Under the pieces are notes generated by a model that saw nothing but the letters and a program-made list of their open reading frames with translations, did not search any database and was not told the origin of the DNA. Positions 43,314 to 52,469 of a DNA stretch of 64,000 bases are shown here, piece by piece. The stretch comes from Paenibacillus oceani. Its GTDB lineage: Bacteria > Bacillota > Bacilli > Paenibacillales > NBRC-103111. How positions within the stretch are numbered: the first letter of the stretch is position 1; every line of letters starts with the position of its first letter. Where the stretch lies: NCBI RefSeq assembly GCF_014705615.1, contig NZ_JACXJA010000036.1:47234-111233 (forward strand), given 5' to 3'. A program made the position numbers and the translations under genes.

Positions 43314-45863
43314 CTATCTGCACAGCAGCTTCTGCGTCACAATATCCGAAAATAGCTCCATTCCCGCCGTCCGCGCGATATGGATGACGTCCGACAGCGT
43401 CGCACTTTGCGGAGACAGCTCGGACAGGGCATTGTCCAGCCGGAGGACGCGCTGCGGATCGTACGCAACGTCCGGCTGCCCGTCGAATAGTGCCGCATAA
43501 AAGATCCCCGACTCGACCAAGTCCTGAAAAAAGTGACTGCCGTACGACAGCTCGGGCATAAATCCGGCTTCGACCGAAGACGTCTCGACGATAACGGACA
43601 TATGGCACAGCTCGGAAAAATGAACCGGCACCCCGAGCGACGGCGTCGTCGTTCCCCATCGGCCCGGGCCGATCAGCATCGCATACCGATGCTTCAGAAT
43701 CGCGTTAACGTACCCGATATGCCGGGCGACCTCGTATTTCCCCTGCACGCTGCGGTCCAGATACGCCTGCGGATGGACATAAACGACATAATCGATCGGC
43801 AGCCGGACGTTGCCGCCCATAAAGTTTCCTTTGGACGAAAAGAAGCTATCGTCCCCGTCGGTCAGCTCCGGTATATGGACCGATTTGCCCAGTCCTCTCG
43901 TCTGCAGCGGACGGCATTGCAGCACATTCACTTTGAACCGGCGGTCTTTCGTAAAGTTGGCTGTAAACTCGATATCGACCGGATAATCGTACACGCCCGA
44001 CAATAAAGCGAGCAGCTCCTTCATCAGGCCGGGAAACCCGGTCCCTGTAAGCAGGCTGTCGAAATCGAGAATATCCGGCGTCTTGTACCCGGTGTAGCCG
44101 AGCTCGCTCAGACGAAGCGCCGTCTCGTAGTCCGGCGAGGCGAACAGCGCTTTGTCCACCTTCAGATCGTACGGAAGAACGTCCTCCAGCCGTTTGGTCG
44201 ACAGCGTGTTTTGTTTCAAGGCAATGACATCTACGTAGTGCTGGGAATATTTCCGGTAGTCTTCGGCCAGGCTGAGCGGCTTGCGCTGCGGGTTATCGAG
44301 CGATACGATTTTCGCGTAGTCCCCGACCGTCCGGTCCACCGCCCTCGTCCCCAGCCCGAACACCAGACGAAGCATGCCCGCGTCCATATCCATGCTTTTA
44401 TCCCACACGTACAGATTGGTGGAATTGCCGACGCCCGCGAGATGCGGAAAAAACAAATCGTTGTAATGGTCACCGGATACCCGCTGGACCAGGATCGCCA
44501 TCTGCTCGTCCTGCTCGAACAGTCCCCGGTTCAGCCGGTATTGCAGCGCATCCTCGTTCATCGTGCTGGCGTATACGGTGCGGATCGCTTGCTCGAACGC
44601 TTCGTACCGCTCTTCCGGCGTGCCTTGATTGGCGCAAAATACGCTGTCGTACTTGCCGGCGAACGCATTGCCGAAGTTATCTTCGAGCAACGAACTGGAC
44701 CGTACGATAATCGGCGATTGCCCGAAATATTCCAGCAGTTGGACGAATTTCTCCTGAATGTTCTCCGGAAATTTGCCGCACAGCAGCTTTTCCTTTAACT
44801 CGGGAGCGTAGCGGAAGTAACCTTCCTTCGTCTTCTGCTTCGTCCGCAGCTTCCACCAGCCGTTCTGCACGATGTACGTATAGTACACGTCCGCCCCCAG
44901 ATAGTACGAGTCATGAGGCTCCATGTACGGAGCGAATCGCTCGCCGCCTTCGCGCTCCAAGATTTTTCTGGCGATCAGCATCCCGACGCTTTTGCCTCCG
45001 ATAAAACCGGTCCCGACTCCCCTAGAGGCGATCGCCAAAATATCCTCCAGTGTAAAATACCGGTCGCACAGCTCGAACATCCGCGATTCGTGGCCGATCA
45101 GCATCGCCATCAGCATCCGCTTGGCCGCCTCCTGACGCTCGGGCGGTTGCGACAGCTCCTCTCTCGCCTTGTGGAACAGGACGTCCCAATAGTCCAGCCG
45201 TTCCCCGCCGCGCTGGATGCTGGAGAACAGCTCGGCCGACTCCGCGCTCGCCGTAATGCACTCCGCTTCCTGGCCCCGTATGCGGTGCGGGAAAAACATC
45301 GTGGGCGAATATCGGTTCCACACTTTCAAAGGATGAATGTAATAGTTGTCGCCCACCCGGTACAAATCGAGCAGCAGCTGCGTCGTCTCCCGGATGCTCG
45401 CGATCGTGCTGTACGTATGAACGTTGCGGACGATGGCAAAATAAGCGATCGTATCAAGCTCGTACAGAAATGGGCACGACACCTTAAAAAAGTTGCCGAT
45501 CATCAGATCGGAATGCCAGTATTGCAGCAGATCGGTCAAGCAGTCGAACACGTAAAACGCTTTGCGGCCTTCCTGCTCGATCAGGCTGTGGACCGCCGTC
45601 GCAAAGCTTTCGAACCCTTTCTCCGCATCGACCGGATAGACGGCAATGGCCGGATCGGCTTCAAGCACCGGCTCGTGGCCGCCAAAACGGACGTATACGA
45701 GCTTCCGGTTATCGAGCTTCGACTGACGGACGTACGGCTCGACCATCTTCCTGTAGTCGGATACGGAATCGACCTGCCATACGATGTTGTCGCCCAGCCG
45801 GAGCTTGTCGATCGCCTGATCGAAGCCCGTCATCCCCGTGCTTGCCTTGTCGCGAATGTCCAT
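43314..45863 (-). CDS. KaiC-like (P-loop-less) plus PPDK N-terminal domain fusion
   Basis: An 849-residue protein. Residues about 1-230 resemble a RecA/KaiC-type ATPase start (STGMTGFDQAIDKLRLGDNI) but have no Walker A lysine motif. Residues about 300-760 match the ATP-grasp nucleotide-binding half of pyruvate phosphate dikinase / PEP synthase: SPIIVRSSSLLEDNFGNAFA, GKYDSVF, and AILVQRVSGDHYND. The swivelling His and PEP-binding domains are missing. Such shortened proteins may phosphorylate or bind ATP for regulation rather than convert pyruvate. GGAGGGGCGCGT precedes the ATG, and the gene heads an operon with the TPR gene. Confidence 0.85.
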   Translation of the reverse strand: MDIRDKASTGMTGFDQAIDKLRLGDNIVWQVDSVSDYRKMVEPYVRQSKLDNRKLVYVRFGGHEPVLEADPAIAVYPVDAEKGFESFATAVHSLIEQEGRKAFYVFDCLTDLLQYWHSDLMIGNFFKVSCPFLYELDTIAYFAIVRNVHTYSTIASIRETTQLLLDLYRVGDNYYIHPLKVWNRYSPTMFFPHRIRGQEAECITASAESAELFSSIQRGGERLDYWDVLFHKAREELSQPPERQEAAKRMLMAMLIGHESRMFELCDRYFTLEDILAIASRGVGTGFIGGKSVGMLIARKILEREGGERFAPYMEPHDSYYLGADVYYTYIVQNGWWKLRTKQKTKEGYFRYAPELKEKLLCGKFPENIQEKFVQLLEYFGQSPIIVRSSSLLEDNFGNAFAGKYDSVFCANQGTPEERYEAFEQAIRTVYASTMNEDALQYRLNRGLFEQDEQMAILVQRVSGDHYNDLFFPHLAGVGNSTNLYVWDKSMDMDAGMLRLVFGLGTRAVDRTVGDYAKIVSLDNPQRKPLSLAEDYRKYSQHYVDVIALKQNTLSTKRLEDVLPYDLKVDKALFASPDYETALRLSELGYTGYKTPDILDFDSLLTGTGFPGLMKELLALLSGVYDYPVDIEFTANFTKDRRFKVNVLQCRPLQTRGLGKSVHIPELTDGDDSFFSSKGNFMGGNVRLPIDYVVYVHPQAYLDRSVQGKYEVARHIGYVNAILKHRYAMLIGPGRWGTTTPSLGVPVHFSELCHMSVIVETSSVEAGFMPELSYGSHFFQDLVESGIFYAALFDGQPDVAYDPQRVLRLDNALSELSPQSATLSDVIHIARTAGMELFSDIVTQKLLCR

Positions 45864-46027
45864 ACGCGCCCCTCCGTGCCGCCGGTCGGCGTTATTGTTC
45901 TAACCGCAATCCGTTAGTAAAATCATACCACATGTGCCTCCGGACAGCGAAAAAGCATACCGGCGACACTCGCGGGAGGCAGCACGCCATCCACGATTAG
46001 TCCTTTCGTCGCCTTTCTTTTCCAGCC

Positions 46028-47689
46028 TCAGCTTAGCACAAACCGGTTCAGTCTGGCGCGCACCCGCTCCTCCCCCATCACGTTCATCACATCGTACAGA
46101 TCCGGGGCGTTCAGCCTGCCCGACAAGGCGGAGCGCAGGACGGCGGCGACATCTCCGACGCTCCCTTTGTAAGTTTCCGGATGTTTCTTATACGCTTTCG
46201 TATCTTTAGCGAAGCCGAACGCTTCGGCGATCTCCTTCACCTTGCCGAACCAGGTGTCCCGGTCGTCCTGCGGATCGTAACGGTCCAGAAACTCCCCTGC
46301 GATTCCTCTGGCTGTCAAAGCATCGACTGCCGTTGGCAGCGGATAACCGGCAGCCGTCTCCTCCGCAAACCAGCCGTCGTGGAAAAACGCGACGGAGCTT
46401 CTCACGTCTCCCCACTTGGCCATATCTTTGCGCGGCTTTTCCGGCGTTCTTCCGATGCGGAAGATGTTCAGCGTGTAATCTTTATTCTCGCGCAGCCAGC
46501 CGCACAGTTCCGGATCGTAAGCCTTCGCCCACCACGACGTCTCGGTGAAGACGGACTCCGCACTTAGCTTCGAGATTACATCCTTGCTAATATCGTTCAG
46601 TTTATCCATATCGAACAAAGCGCCGCTGGCGTTCATTTTGTTCGTATCGATCGCAAACCGGGTGTACGGCTCCGCCGGATGGTCCATCCGCCACTGCTCG
46701 TAATCCGAATTGATCAGCGTCATGAAATATTCGTTAATCGACAGACTCGGATATCCTTGGCTCCGGTAATAATTTGCCGTGGCGTCCCGGTCTTTGCGCT
46801 TGCTGAACTTCCGCTTTGACGTTCCGTCCATCTTCATGATCGGTGCGATATGGCCGTATTCCGGTCGCTGGAATCCCAGCACCTCGAACAGCTGCAGATG
46901 AATCGGCACCGAGGACAACCATTCGTCTCCGCGGAAAACGTGGGTCGTCCCCATCAGCCGGTCATCGATCGCATGGGCAAAATGATACGTCGGAATACCG
47001 TCCGATTTCAGCAGGACGATGTCGTGATCGTTCTCGGGCATCTCGATCGGGCCTTTAACCAGATCCGTATAACCGATCCGGCTCACGGGCGATCCCAGCG
47101 ATTTCAACCGGATCACATACGGCTTGCCCGCCGCCAGCTCCTCCTTCGCCTGCTCTGGTGTCAGGAAGCGGTGAACGGCCCACTCGCCGTAATAACCCGG
47201 CGTCACTTTCCGCTCCTGCTGCTTGTCGCGGATCGCCTGAAGCTCCTCCTCCGTGCAGAAGCACGGGTAAGCCAAACCTTGCCGGACCAACTGCTTCACC
47301 CATACGTGGTACAGCGGCACTCTCATGCTTTGGCGGTACGGACCGTACGCGCCGGTCTCCTCGCCGGAGGCGGCAGGCCCCTCATCGATCGCGATGCCGA
47401 ACGCGGCCAGCGACTCGATCATATCGGCCATGCTGCCCTCGACCTCGCGCTTTTTGTCCGTATCTTCGATCCGCAAGTAAAAGACGCCGCCGCTGCTTCG
47501 CGCCAGCCGCTCCGAGATCATCGTAGCGTACAGCCCCCCGATCGTCAGAAAACCGGTCGGGCTCGGGGCGAACCTCGTCACTTTCGCGCCTTGCGGCAAA
47601 TTTCTCGGCGGATATAACGCAAGCACATCCTCGGGGGACCGGGCAACGTTTGGAAACAGCAAATCGGCGAGCTCGTTTAAAGTCGTCAT
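46028..47689 (-). CDS. gltX: Glutamyl-tRNA synthetase (GluRS, long form)
   Basis: A 553-residue class I synthetase from the ATG at 47689 (AAGGATG 8 bases upstream; a TTG lies one codon earlier). After a 35-residue extension comes KVTRFAPSPTGFLTIGGLYA, where the HIGH motif reads TIGG with Thr49 in place of the first His. RIEDTDKKREVEGS and the KFSKRKD form of KMSKS follow. The C-terminal half is anticodon-binding. The long form is known from Clostridia and some bacilli; whether TIGG is usual in it I cannot verify. It charges tRNA-Glu and is controlled by the T-box leader upstream. Confidence 0.95.
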   Translation of the reverse strand: MTTLNELADLLFPNVARSPEDVLALYPPRNLPQGAKVTRFAPSPTGFLTIGGLYATMISERLARSSGGVFYLRIEDTDKKREVEGSMADMIESLAAFGIAIDEGPAASGEETGAYGPYRQSMRVPLYHVWVKQLVRQGLAYPCFCTEEELQAIRDKQQERKVTPGYYGEWAVHRFLTPEQAKEELAAGKPYVIRLKSLGSPVSRIGYTDLVKGPIEMPENDHDIVLLKSDGIPTYHFAHAIDDRLMGTTHVFRGDEWLSSVPIHLQLFEVLGFQRPEYGHIAPIMKMDGTSKRKFSKRKDRDATANYYRSQGYPSLSINEYFMTLINSDYEQWRMDHPAEPYTRFAIDTNKMNASGALFDMDKLNDISKDVISKLSAESVFTETSWWAKAYDPELCGWLRENKDYTLNIFRIGRTPEKPRKDMAKWGDVRSSVAFFHDGWFAEETAAGYPLPTAVDALTARGIAGEFLDRYDPQDDRDTWFGKVKEIAEAFGFAKDTKAYKKHPETYKGSVGDVAAVLRSALSGRLNAPDLYDVMNVMGEERVRARLNRFVLS

Positions 47690-47727
47690 CAAGATTCATC
47701 CTTTCGCGATCGTTGAAATGAAAAACA

Positions 47728-47765
47728 AAAAAAGCCCCCATCCTCATAAGGACGAAAGGCTTTGG
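47728..47765 (-). terminator. T-box intrinsic terminator ahead of gltX
   Basis: AAGCCTTTCGTCCT and AGGATGGGGGCTT pair around TATG and are followed by seven T residues. It competes with the antiterminator formed by the T-box sequence just upstream. Confidence 0.88.
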
Positions 47766-48040
47766 CTTCCGCGGTACCACCTAATTTGGCCGTAAGACGA
47801 CCCGCTTATCGTACGGCTGCTCTGCTGCATCAATGCACGGCGCCGCAATCGATTCTGTAACGGGAATTCCCGCCGGACGTACTCCGCTTGCTTTCGGTCC
47901 GGTACTCGGAGGCTTCTTTCATCAATTCCGGATGCCTACGTCTCACCCCAGTAGGCTCTCTGCGATCCGGTCGGTTGATTACTGTTCCTCTTCATCGCGT
48001 CTGTTCATATAAGGCTGGATTCGAGTTGCAATTTCATTAT
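47766..48040 (-). promoter_or_regulatory. T-box leader controlling gltX
   Basis: The minus strand has the T-box core AGGTGGTACCGCGG (47770-47783), an AG-box-like GCAGAGAGC and GGTGAGAC in stem I, and GATGAAGAGGAACAGTAA near the 5' end. GAA triplets occur in the predicted specifier region (ATTGATGAAAGAAGCC), consistent with glutamate, although I did not fold it fully. Uncharged tRNA-Glu should stabilise the antiterminator and raise gltX expression. TTGACG at about 48070 may be the -35 box. Confidence 0.9.
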
Positions 48041-48082
48041 CGTACAAAATATCATATCCCCGTATATCCCGTCAAGGGAGTG

Positions 48083-49948
48083 TTACAGCAAGGTTGCTTT
48101 TACGGTTTGGAACAATCGGTCGATTGAGGCACGCTTTAGTACAAACGCTCCGGCTTTCCCTTCAAAGCTGTAGCTTTTGGCGCTGCCCGCCACTCCGACA
48201 TTCGCGCTTTCTGCGATCGGCGTTATACTGCCCGCTCCGTCGGTCAGGAAGGCGGCGGTTTCGTTGTTGCCGGTGCGCAGCACGACGATTCCAGCCACAT
48301 ATTTATCGAACAGCAGCACCGTGTCGCCCGGCGCTTCCGGCGTATCCCGTTCCAAGCCGGACAGTCCGGTAATAAACTTCCCGGCAGACGCCTGGGTGTC
48401 AGTCATCTTGAACGGCTCGTCCACCTCCTGATTGTCGTAAAGCCGGCTGTTCGTTACCGCCGGTTGAGCCGAGGTGCTGGAAGCGATCGGGGCATAGGTC
48501 AAGCCGCGCATCCGGTTGGAGCTGATATCGGCGTGTCTTAGCTCCATCGGCACCGAACCCGCATCCATAAATACCCCGTACCGGCAAGTTTCGATCAGAT
48601 TGTCTTTTACCGCAGCGGCTTCCAGCACGTTCGAGAGCGGCCGATTGCCTTCGAGCGAGAGCCGGATTCCGAACTGATACGTCTGGATGATATTGTTAAA
48701 GCAGCGGACGAAACCGCTCTTAATGTTGATGCCAGAAGATCCGTTCGTATTCGACACACCGTGAATGACATTGTTCGAAACGACCGAATATTGGGCGGCG
48801 ATGACGGAGATGCCGCCGACTTCGCCGTTTTTGACCGTATTGCCTTCCACGACGCAATAGGCCAAGGTCCACGGAGCGGGATCTCCGTTTATCGAAGAGC
48901 CGTCGATGTAGATGCCTTGCCGAACCGTTCCGTTATGACCTGTCCGGCAGTTGATCGTATTTCCTTTCACGGTGGTGTACTGGTTGTCCCGGACAAGTAT
49001 GCCGGAATTAAACGAGTGTTTCACCGTATTGTCGCTGATCACCGTGAACCGGCACTTGTACCCGGATTCAATTCCGACGTCGGCGACATCCTCCACCACA
49101 TTGCCGATAATGACGTTATGATCGCATGTCTTCAGGTCGTGAGCCTGGGTCGTGGCGCTGGAAGTAAGGAAGATTCCGTTCGAGACGCGCACCGTATTCG
49201 GGAGATCGCCCTTAATATGGTTGTTCGCGATCAGGTTGTAATGACAGCCTTGCGTATCGGCAACTTCCGGACCGATCTGGATCGCCGACCGGTAAAAGTT
49301 TTCGAAGGAATTGCCTTCGAGCCTCCACCGGTGCGAGCCTTGACCGAGATCGATATGCTGGGAGGGGGAGTTCACGAAACGGCAGTTCATGACCGTCCCC
49401 CCGGTGCGGCCGAATGAACGAATGGACGCTCCAGTGCCGAGTCCGTCGGCGATCCCGGCCGCTCCCCGGCTGCCGTCAAGCGTCAGTCCGTCCAGCGTGA
49501 CCCGGTCAGCGGATATGCGGAGCAAATATGCAGCCGTATTCGGCGCACGTTTCAGGATACCGGTACCGAACACGCGGATTCCGGCTTTTTTGATAGCCAG
49601 GCATTCATTGCTGTTCCCCGGCGCAATCCCGCACAAATACGTGCCGCCCGGTATAAATACGATCCCCCCGGGCTCGACCGCATCAAAAGCAGCCTGAATC
49701 GCGCCCGAATCGTCGGTTGCCCCGTCGCCGGCCGCTCCGAAGTCGGCAACATTTACAATAGCACCAGGCACGGAAACCGGCATAGGTGTCGCCAATCCCG
49801 GAGCATGAGATGTGCCGGGCGTCACCGGCACTTCTCCGCTTGCCGCTTCCTCCTGCCCAAGCGGTCCCGCTCCTGCGGCATTCGCCGCCACCGCCGTGAC
49901 GCCGCTCGTTACGATCGCGGCACCGGTCAGCCCCATCCAAGTGATCAT
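48083..49948 (-). CDS. Secreted right-handed parallel beta-helix protein (pectate-lyase/GH28-like)
   Basis: A 621-residue product from the ATG at 49948. The mature part starts with the pectate_lyase_3 signature (VNVADFGAAGDGATDDSGAI; then GIVFIPGGTYLCGI) and continues with many beta-helix coils rich in N, V and I (NVIIGNVVEDVADVGIESGY; GNTINCRTGHNGTV). The signal peptide is incomplete: an ISRRE Tat-type motif lies in frame just upstream of the ATG, but no start codon separates it from a TGA. A frameshift or non-AUG start is likely. It would degrade or bind a polysaccharide. It is the third gene of the leftward SBP operon. Confidence 0.82.
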   Translation of the reverse strand: MITWMGLTGAAIVTSGVTAVAANAAGAGPLGQEEAASGEVPVTPGTSHAPGLATPMPVSVPGAIVNVADFGAAGDGATDDSGAIQAAFDAVEPGGIVFIPGGTYLCGIAPGNSNECLAIKKAGIRVFGTGILKRAPNTAAYLLRISADRVTLDGLTLDGSRGAAGIADGLGTGASIRSFGRTGGTVMNCRFVNSPSQHIDLGQGSHRWRLEGNSFENFYRSAIQIGPEVADTQGCHYNLIANNHIKGDLPNTVRVSNGIFLTSSATTQAHDLKTCDHNVIIGNVVEDVADVGIESGYKCRFTVISDNTVKHSFNSGILVRDNQYTTVKGNTINCRTGHNGTVRQGIYIDGSSINGDPAPWTLAYCVVEGNTVKNGEVGGISVIAAQYSVVSNNVIHGVSNTNGSSGINIKSGFVRCFNNIIQTYQFGIRLSLEGNRPLSNVLEAAAVKDNLIETCRYGVFMDAGSVPMELRHADISSNRMRGLTYAPIASSTSAQPAVTNSRLYDNQEVDEPFKMTDTQASAGKFITGLSGLERDTPEAPGDTVLLFDKYVAGIVVLRTGNNETAAFLTDGAGSITPIAESANVGVAGSAKSYSFEGKAGAFVLKRASIDRLFQTVKATLL

Positions 49949-50033
49949 TTCTCTTCTGCTGATCGTCGTGTCCGTTCACTCCCCGTTTCAGTCGATATAC
50001 GGTTCTTTGTTATAACCGGTCATGCTGCGGCGT

Positions 50034-51107
50034 TCAAGCTTTATTGACGATCCGCCTCAGAGCCGCGCCGTCCGAAGCGATTTCCCCTCTTCTGACGTCC
50101 TCTTCCGTAAACACAGCCATTAAAATTTCTTTATCGTTGTTGCGCTCGCGGTCGTAGATCAGGTAGATTCGTCCGTCTTCAGCCTGTACGCCATCCGGAT
50201 AACTGACGCGATTCCGTTCGTCGAGCAGCAGGTTGCCGATCCAACTTCGGCCATCGTCGTCGGACAGCATCGCTGTCAGATGGCTGCGTTTTTTCTCCGA
50301 TTCGTAATGATTGACGAGCAGCAAGCTGCCGGAGCGCAACCGGCGAATAAAAAACCGGGAGTCGGGTCCACCGAGCGCGGAAGGTCCTCCCGGCGTCCAG
50401 GTGCGCCCCCCGTCGAGGGATTCCGACTGTCCGATGCCGTACAGCGTACGAACGAGCATCCACAAGCTACCGTCGCCGCGCTCCACGATCATATGCTCGT
50501 CGAAGCCGCGGGTCGGAATATCCGCGAAGCCGAGCTTGTGGAACGTTACCCCCTGATCGATCGAACGGTATACGTTGGAGAACCGTTCTTCGGGCAAATA
50601 GTTCAGATCAGAGCTCTGGCAAGCCCATACCGCGATCGGCATCAGCCATTCGCCGCTCGCGAGTACGGTCGGCTTGTTCATCATAATGCCGTCCGCGATG
50701 CGCCGAGGCTCGCCCCATACCGCCTTTTCGTCGCCGCTATTGTCGCAGGTCGCCGCGAATACGCCGCAGCGTCCGTCGTACCAGCCGTAGCTTTGCGCCC
50801 AGAACAGCCACAGGCGCCCCGACGGGTCGTGCCACAAGCAAGGGTCGTATGCCCTCACCTTGCCCGGCGGATCGACCACATAGCGGATATCCGTCCAAGT
50901 CCGGCCTCCGTCACCGCTCGTGACAAGCGCGACATAATTGTCAGGCCCTTCTTCGTCCCCTCCGCTGTAAAAGGTCGCCCACAACCTTCCGTTGCCGGCG
51001 CATTCGATACCGGGAATGCCCTGCCAGCTGCGGGACTTGTAACGATCGTCCGTAACCGGCACTACTGCTTGCGCCACTAAAGCTAAGTCTTTCTCTTCAT
51101 TCGGCAT
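50034..51107 (-). CDS. Sialidase-like exo-glycosidase (BNR repeat)
   Basis: A 357-residue protein from the ATG at 51107, 6 bases after GGAGG; the ATG at 51113 touches the ribosome site. A six-bladed propeller is suggested by Asp-box repeats: SGDGGRTWTD, SIDQGVTFHK, SLDGGRTWTP and SDDDGRSWIG. An Arg-rich pocket region (RYKSRSWQGIPGIECAG) is near the start. There is no signal peptide, so it may act inside the cell on imported glycans, or export is atypical. It is placed between the SBP gene and the beta-helix gene. Sialic acid is one option, but related enzymes cut other sugars. Confidence 0.8.
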   Translation of the reverse strand: MPNEEKDLALVAQAVVPVTDDRYKSRSWQGIPGIECAGNGRLWATFYSGGDEEGPDNYVALVTSGDGGRTWTDIRYVVDPPGKVRAYDPCLWHDPSGRLWLFWAQSYGWYDGRCGVFAATCDNSGDEKAVWGEPRRIADGIMMNKPTVLASGEWLMPIAVWACQSSDLNYLPEERFSNVYRSIDQGVTFHKLGFADIPTRGFDEHMIVERGDGSLWMLVRTLYGIGQSESLDGGRTWTPGGPSALGGPDSRFFIRRLRSGSLLLVNHYESEKKRSHLTAMLSDDDGRSWIGNLLLDERNRVSYPDGVQAEDGRIYLIYDRERNNDKEILMAVFTEEDVRRGEIASDGAALRRIVNKA

Positions 51108-51123
51108 TTCCATCCTCCATCCT

Positions 51124-51165
51124 AAAATAAGCGCTTACTCGCCACGCAGGCGAACGGCTTATTTT
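51124..51165 (-). terminator. Partial terminator/attenuator between the SBP and sialidase genes
   Basis: AAAATAAGC and GCTTATTTT form 9-bp arms with an inner CGCC/GGCG pair, and a T-rich tail follows on the minus strand. It overlaps the SBP stop codon and lies just before the sialidase ribosome site. It would favour higher SBP than enzyme expression within one operon. Confidence 0.75.
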
Positions 51166-52469
51166 CGCTGCTCTTCAGCGATTTTTTTGTTCGTATTTTC
51201 TTCCGCGGTTCGAAACGCCGTGTTTACGTCGGTTTTCGCATTGATGACGTTGCGGAACGCAGCTTCCACTTCCTGTGCGGCGATCAAATCGTACTTGGAG
51301 ACGGATTCCGGGGAAGGCGCGATATCGTTGGCCAGAAACGCCCCTACGTTTTTACCTTTCAAATAGTCGCGGTCCGCTCCGAATTGCTTTTTGATGTCGG
51401 CGTTTTTCAGAACCGGAGGTTCTCCTCCACGAGCACGCTGCAGCTGTACTTCGTCCGACAGGAAATGGCTCAGAATCGCAAACGCTTCTTGTTTATGCTT
51501 GCTTGTCGACGATACGTACAAGACCGGTCCGAAAACTTGCAATCCTTTTTTGGGAGCTTGCGGGAACGTTGGCATCGTCACCATGTCCCAGTTCAGGTTG
51601 GAGGTGCCGAGCGTGCTCATCATGTTGGTGGCCGAGTACATCGCCAGCGTTTTTTCCTTGAGGAAAGCGTCCGTCGCGTTCGACTTCAGCCCCTGCATCC
51701 CTTCGAGCTGATAGAAACGGGCCATGCTGTTGAACCACGACTTCCAGCCGTCCGTATTAAAGGCGGCCGCATCGTTTTTCACAAGCGGAAGCGAAAGCTG
51801 GTTGTACTGGATTTGGATGTTTGCGGCGAATTCGAAGCCTCGGTACTGAACGCCGTTATCGAGCCGAGTCATCCGTTTGGCGAGCTCATAGGTTTCATCG
51901 ATCGACATGCCGTCTTTCGGATATGGCACCGCAAATTTGTCGAAGATGTCTTTGTTGTAGTAGATCGACGTATTATTCATCGTGATCGGCAAGCCGTATA
52001 TTTTTTCTTTCTCGAAATAAACCTTTAATCCTTCCATCGCCATCGGATCGATCCGGCTTACGTCGAATTTCTGGCTTTTGATCAGAGGCGAAATATCGTA
52101 CAGCAGCCCGAGTTTCTCCAGATCGAAGGTGAATTTGGCGCCCGGCCCCTGTATCAGGTCCGGTGTATTGCCGCTTGCCACTAGCTCGGGGAGCGAAGAT
52201 CCTTTTTCGTTTTTGATGTAGACGAGATTCATATTCGGGAACTTTTTCTTCATCGGAGCTACCCACAGGTCGTTCCACAAATTGTCGGCGTAGTTGTAAG
52301 GATTAAATACTTTGATAGTGATCGGCTCGTCGGTTTTGACCGGCTTCTCCGGATTGGCTCCGCTTTCATTTTGAGGCGTTTGCTTGCCGCACGCCCCGGC
52401 CGTTACCGCAATCGCGAGACAACCCGAAAGCAGGGCGATTTTATTAAACTTTCCGCTTAATTGATTCAT
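51159..52469 (-). CDS. Extracellular solute-binding lipoprotein (family 1), SBP1
   Basis: A 436-residue protein with lipobox at Cys27 (AIAVTAGACGK). The SBP fold has IYYNKDIFDKFAVPYPKDGM and SIDETYELAKRMTRLDNGVQ, and ends AFRTAEENTNKKIAEEQRK. It is paralogous to SBP2 at 58.1 kb. It would bind an oligosaccharide for an ABC importer, but no permease or ATPase gene is in the window. GGAGGATGG precedes the ATG. It is the first gene of a leftward operon with the sialidase-like and beta-helix genes, and is divergent from the LacI gene. Confidence 0.92.
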   Translation of the reverse strand: MNQLSGKFNKIALLSGCLAIAVTAGACGKQTPQNESGANPEKPVKTDEPITIKVFNPYNYADNLWNDLWVAPMKKKFPNMNLVYIKNEKGSSLPELVASGNTPDLIQGPGAKFTFDLEKLGLLYDISPLIKSQKFDVSRIDPMAMEGLKVYFEKEKIYGLPITMNNTSIYYNKDIFDKFAVPYPKDGMSIDETYELAKRMTRLDNGVQYRGFEFAANIQIQYNQLSLPLVKNDAAAFNTDGWKSWFNSMARFYQLEGMQGLKSNATDAFLKEKTLAMYSATNMMSTLGTSNLNWDMVTMPTFPQAPKKGLQVFGPVLYVSSTSKHKQEAFAILSHFLSDEVQLQRARGGEPPVLKNADIKKQFGADRDYLKGKNVGAFLANDIAPSPESVSKYDLIAAQEVEAAFRNVINAKTDVNTAFRTAEENTNKKIAEEQRK

